Assembly (NCBI GenBank): GCA_020851835.1
Contig: JADZBZ010000143.1
Span: forward strand, 1-9,405
Reading direction: 5' to 3'
DNA: 9,405 nt
Origin: Acidobacteriota bacterium
Lineage (GTDB): Bacteria; Acidobacteriota; Vicinamibacteria; Vicinamibacterales; UBA2999
Within the stretch, counting starts at the first letter, position 1, and every line of letters begins with the position of its first letter. Position numbers and translations under genes: made by a program. The notes under the pieces were generated by a model, which made no database searches, was not told the origin of the DNA, and saw only the letters and a list, made by a program, of their open reading frames with translations. This document shows, piece after piece, positions 6,953 through 9,405 of the stretch.

Positions 6953-7006
6953 CCCGGGGGGATTGCGCCTCGCCATTGTCCCACGGTCCGGTCCCGCCTC
7001 GCCGTG

Positions 7007-7477
7007 TCAGCGCGGACGCAGGCGGTCCAGAATCGACGACGTCGAGTGCCCGTCCGCCACGGGTACCCGCACGACCTTTCCTCCGCGAGCCTCGACGACC
7101 TCACGGCCGACGATGGCATCGTGGGCCCAGTCCGCGCCCTTGACCAGGACGTCCGGCTGCAGGGCCGCAATCACGTCTAGCGGCGTGTCTTCGTCGAAGA
7201 CCACCACGGCATCGACCGCCGACAGCGCGGCCAGCACTTCGGCTCGCTCCAGTTCGGGGTTGACCGGGCGGGCCGGTCCCTTGAGCCGCCGTACCGAGGC
7301 GTCGGAGTTGAGGCCGACAATCAACACATCGCCGTGCCGGCGCGCCTCGGAAAGGTATCGCACGTGTCCCGGGTGCAGCACGTCGAATACGCCGTTGGTA
7401 ACGACAACCGTTCGGCCCTGGTGCCTCAGGCGCTCCACCAGGGCCACGGCGTCGCTCAGCGGGAGGATGCGGCTCAC
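7007..7477 (-). CDS. rfaE2: D-glycero-beta-D-manno-heptose 1-phosphate adenylyltransferase
   Basis: This cytidylyltransferase-like enzyme transfers a nucleotide from ATP to heptose 1-phosphate, making the activated heptose used for the lipopolysaccharide inner core or other glycans. The 156-residue product matches the stand-alone C-terminal half of HldE; the ribokinase-type kinase half is not in the window. Visible motifs are TNGVFDVLHPGH (27-38), where HPGH is the HxGH nucleotide-binding signature, RRLKGPARPVNP (63-74), FDEDTP (94-99), DVLVKGADW (109-117) and GHSTSSI (143-149), the last matching the family's C-terminal (I)SSTxI-like block. Most relatives have Cys in TNGCFD; here it is Val 30. 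The start is a GTG at 7477, supported by the family-like N-terminus (MSRILPLSDAVALVERLR) and by lying 18 bases after the wzt-like stop. No good ribosome site is visible. Neighbouring exporter genes agree with an envelope-glycan role. Use of ATP rather than GTP is assumed from the family. Confidence 0.92.
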   Translation of the reverse strand: MSRILPLSDAVALVERLRHQGRTVVVTNGVFDVLHPGHVRYLSEARRHGDVLIVGLNSDASVRRLKGPARPVNPELERAEVLAALSAVDAVVVFDEDTPLDVIAALQPDVLVKGADWAHDAIVGREVVEARGGKVVRVPVADGHSTSSILDRLRPR

Positions 7478-7495
7478 GGCGTTCAGGCTGGGCCC

Positions 7496-8851
7496 TCAGC
7501 GGCCCGGCTCGTCCTTGGGCGGCTTGAACCGGATGGCCGGCGTGAACGACCACTGGTGGTCCGGCCGATAGATGCCGACGTCCTTCGTGCGGGACTTGAC
7601 GCGGAACGAATAGAGGAGCCGGTGGTAGTCGTACGGGTAGCCATCGAGCTTGTGCGCCGCCAGGTCGAGGCGGTAGGTGCCTTCGACGAGCTTGAGGCTG
7701 TCGATCTCGAAGGTCACCAGGCCGTCGCCCGAAATGGCCTCGGGTTCGAGCTCTTCGAGGTTGGTGTTGGTGCCGTAGCAGCACACCCCGTCGGCGTTGA
7801 AGATGCCGAAGCCGAAGACGAAGTCGTTCAGTGGCTGGTGTGCGCGCACCTGCATCTGCACGCGGACGCTCTCGCCGCACTGGAAGACATGGCCCGGCCT
7901 GCCGTCGGCGCCGAGGATCGACACGCCCGTAATCTCGATCTCGCGTGTGCCCCACCGCCCCTCGGTGGCCTTGAACATGTCGGCCGGGGCTTCGCCGGTG
8001 TCCACCGGGTCGGCCGGCATCGCGTCGCCAGACGGGAGCGCGGGTGAGGCGGTGGCCGCCAGGCGCGCCGATTCGGCCTTCGACAACTCCTGCTCCTCGG
8101 TCCGCTCGACATCGATGATGTACGAGGCCACCACGCGCTTGGTCTCGCCCTCGGCCTTGGTCTGGCCCTTGTCGAGCCAGAGAGCGAGGTCGCAGAACTT
8201 CTCCACGAGGTTCAGCGAGTGGGTGACCAGCAGAATCGTCTTGTTGCGGCGGCGCAACTCCGAGAACTTGTCGAGGCACTTCAGTGTAAAGCCCTGGTCA
8301 CCGACGGCGAGCACTTCGTCGATGAGCAGGACCTCGGGATCCACGTGGATGGCCACGGCGAACCCGAGCCGCATGTACATTCCGGACGAGTAGGTCTTGA
8401 CCGGTGCATCGATGAAGTCACGCAGCTCGGCGAACTCGACGATCTCGTCGAAGCGGCGCTGCACCTCCTTCTTCGACAGGCCCAGCATGATGCCGTTGAT
8501 GAAGATGTTCTCGCGTCCGGAGATCTCGGGGTGGAAGCCGGCGCCGAGTTCGATGAGGGCCGAGATGCGCCCGTCGACCGTGATGCTGCCGGTGTTGGGC
8601 CGCGAGATGCCGGCGACGCACTTGAGCAGGGTCGACTTGCCGGAGCCGTTGCGTCCGATGACGCCGTAGGTGCAGCCCTTGGGCACCTGGAACGACACGC
8701 CTCGGAGCGCCGGGAACGTCTCGTCGGGCTGGAGATCGCGGATGAGGCTTCCGCTCAGCAGCGCCGACTTGAGGGTGGCGAACTGCTTCTGCCGGGTGAA
8801 GCGCCGGTACACCTTGGAGACGTTGACGACGTCGATGGCGGGCGTGCTCAT
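7496..8851 (-). CDS. wzt: Polysaccharide ABC exporter ATPase with C-terminal carbohydrate-binding domain (Wzt type)
   Basis: This is the nucleotide-binding subunit of an inner-membrane ABC-2 exporter that moves lipid-linked O-antigen, capsule or similar glycan to the periplasm. The ATPase domain covers about 1-245: Walker A GRNGSGKST (66-74), a Q-loop-region substitute around ALIELGAGFHPEISGREN (98-115) typical of the TagH/Wzt subfamily, signature YSSGM (154-158), Walker B EVLLIDE (173-179), D-loop LAVGD (181-185) and switch His 211. A charged, Ala/Pro-rich linker (about 250-298) leads to a beta-rich C-terminal domain (about 300-445) matching the Wzt C-terminal fold, which in characterised systems recognises the glycan's non-reducing end. 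At 451 residues it fits the extended Wzt class rather than the short KpsT/TagH-like class. The ATG overlaps the permease stop as ATGA, so the two subunits are probably translationally coupled. Substrate cannot be inferred from sequence; neighbouring fcl hints at fucose-containing glycan. Confidence 0.93.
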   Translation of the reverse strand: MSTPAIDVVNVSKVYRRFTRQKQFATLKSALLSGSLIRDLQPDETFPALRGVSFQVPKGCTYGVIGRNGSGKSTLLKCVAGISRPNTGSITVDGRISALIELGAGFHPEISGRENIFINGIMLGLSKKEVQRRFDEIVEFAELRDFIDAPVKTYSSGMYMRLGFAVAIHVDPEVLLIDEVLAVGDQGFTLKCLDKFSELRRRNKTILLVTHSLNLVEKFCDLALWLDKGQTKAEGETKRVVASYIIDVERTEEQELSKAESARLAATASPALPSGDAMPADPVDTGEAPADMFKATEGRWGTREIEITGVSILGADGRPGHVFQCGESVRVQMQVRAHQPLNDFVFGFGIFNADGVCCYGTNTNLEELEPEAISGDGLVTFEIDSLKLVEGTYRLDLAAHKLDGYPYDYHRLLYSFRVKSRTKDVGIYRPDHQWSFTPAIRFKPPKDEPGR

Positions 8852-9405
8852 ACTTCTTCCGCGAACGAGTCCCTCAGTCTATCGAAGACGAAGTACCCCA
8901 CCAGGAACACGACCACCGATTCCGCACCGAGAGCGACGAGCCACCGCCAGTGCCCGTGCGGCCCGATGTAGAAGAGCACCTCCTGGTACGAGATGGCCAG
9001 GTGCGCCATCGGATTGAGGTTGAGTGCCCACCGGATATTCTGTGGCGCCTCCTGCATCGGGTAGATGATGGGCGTCGCGAAAAACCAGAGGGTCAGCAGG
9101 TTTCCGAGCAGGTCCTTCAAGTCGCGGAAGTGCACCGTGAGCGCCGATACCAGCAGCGCCAGGCCCGTTGTCAGCACGAGCTGTACGAACACGATGACGG
9201 GGAACCAGAGGAGCTCGAGCGGATCCAGCGGGCGCCGGTAGTAGATGAGGAAGGCCGCCAGGATGGGGAGCCCGAAGAAGAAGTGGACCATGTTCGCCAG
9301 CACGGTGACGATGGGCAGTACTTCTGCCGGAAAGAGAACCTTCTTGATGAGGTTGCCGCCCGAGATGAGCGTACCGGACGCCTCGAGCACCGACGAGGAG
9401 AACCA
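8848..9405 (-). CDS. wzm: Polysaccharide ABC exporter permease (Wzm type), C-terminal part
   Basis: This is the membrane subunit of the ABC-2 exporter that pairs with the ATPase directly downstream. The last 185 codons are present; the reading frame is open through the right edge, so the start and the N-terminal third lie outside. The segment opens with WFSSSVLEASGTLISGGNLIKKVLFPAEVLP, which holds the family hallmark of an amphipathic stretch followed by NLIKKVxFP (about 18-26) after the first two transmembrane helices. Hydrophobic helices follow at about 29-55, 64-91, 97-116 and 153-174 of the visible part, with the re-entrant-like block LWFFATPIIYPM (106-117) and ALNLNPMAHL (127-136) typical of Wzm/KpsM/TagG permeases. 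It ends four bases into wzt (ATGA overlap). Confidence 0.92.
   Translation of the reverse strand, partial: WFSSSVLEASGTLISGGNLIKKVLFPAEVLPIVTVLANMVHFFFGLPILAAFLIYYRRPLDPLELLWFPVIVFVQLVLTTGLALLVSALTVHFRDLKDLLGNLLTLWFFATPIIYPMQEAPQNIRWALNLNPMAHLAISYQEVLFYIGPHGHWRWLVALGAESVVVFLVGYFVFDRLRDSFAEEV

Noticed and set aside
6918..7006. Promoter for mfd in the gap after rfaE2
   Set aside because: GGATAC and GGGACA-like pieces are present on the minus strand but not at consistent -10/-35 spacing; nothing exceeds chance.

Overview
The window is GC-rich DNA in which every supported gene lies on the minus strand, tightly packed and read from high to low coordinates. The content points to a diderm (Gram-negative) bacterium: a periplasmic SurA-type chaperone, an ADP-heptose pathway enzyme, and an ABC exporter for O-antigen or capsular polysaccharide. 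The protein style and the GC-rich palindromic repeats would suit an Acidobacteriota-like or similar high-GC environmental genome. That placement is an impression only, because no rRNA or other marker is present.

In transcription order the genes are: polysaccharide ABC exporter permease (Wzm type, 5' end outside the window, 9405-8848); its ATPase with a C-terminal carbohydrate-binding domain (Wzt type, 8851-7496); heptose 1-phosphate adenylyltransferase (rfaE2, 7477-7007); transcription-repair coupling factor mfd (6917-3225); a SurA/PpiC-type peptidyl-prolyl isomerase (3191-2142); a NusG/RfaH/UpxY-like elongation factor (2145-1633); tRNA-dihydrouridine synthase dusB (1585-518); and the 5' part of GDP-L-fucose synthase (fcl, 518-1), which carries an apparent 10-base frameshifting deletion and runs off the left edge. 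Three junctions overlap (ATGA for wzm/wzt, GTGA for surA/nusG-like, TGATG for dusB/fcl). The other gaps are 18 to 89 bases, so one long read-through transcript is plausible. No convincing promoter was seen.

The functional theme is the cell envelope: sugar-nucleotide supply (heptose and fucose), polysaccharide export, outer-membrane protein folding, and a NusG paralog of the kind that helps polymerase through long polysaccharide operons. Two housekeeping genes, mfd and dusB, sit inside this set.

The most unusual feature is a 203-bp element at 3410-3612. It is bounded by perfect 31-bp inverted repeats and built from GC-rich palindromes plus an 18-bp tandem repeat. It lies in frame inside the 3' end of mfd, so Mfd gains a low-complexity Ala/Pro/Arg insert in its C-terminal regulatory domain. 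One palindrome carries a paired base change that keeps its stem intact.
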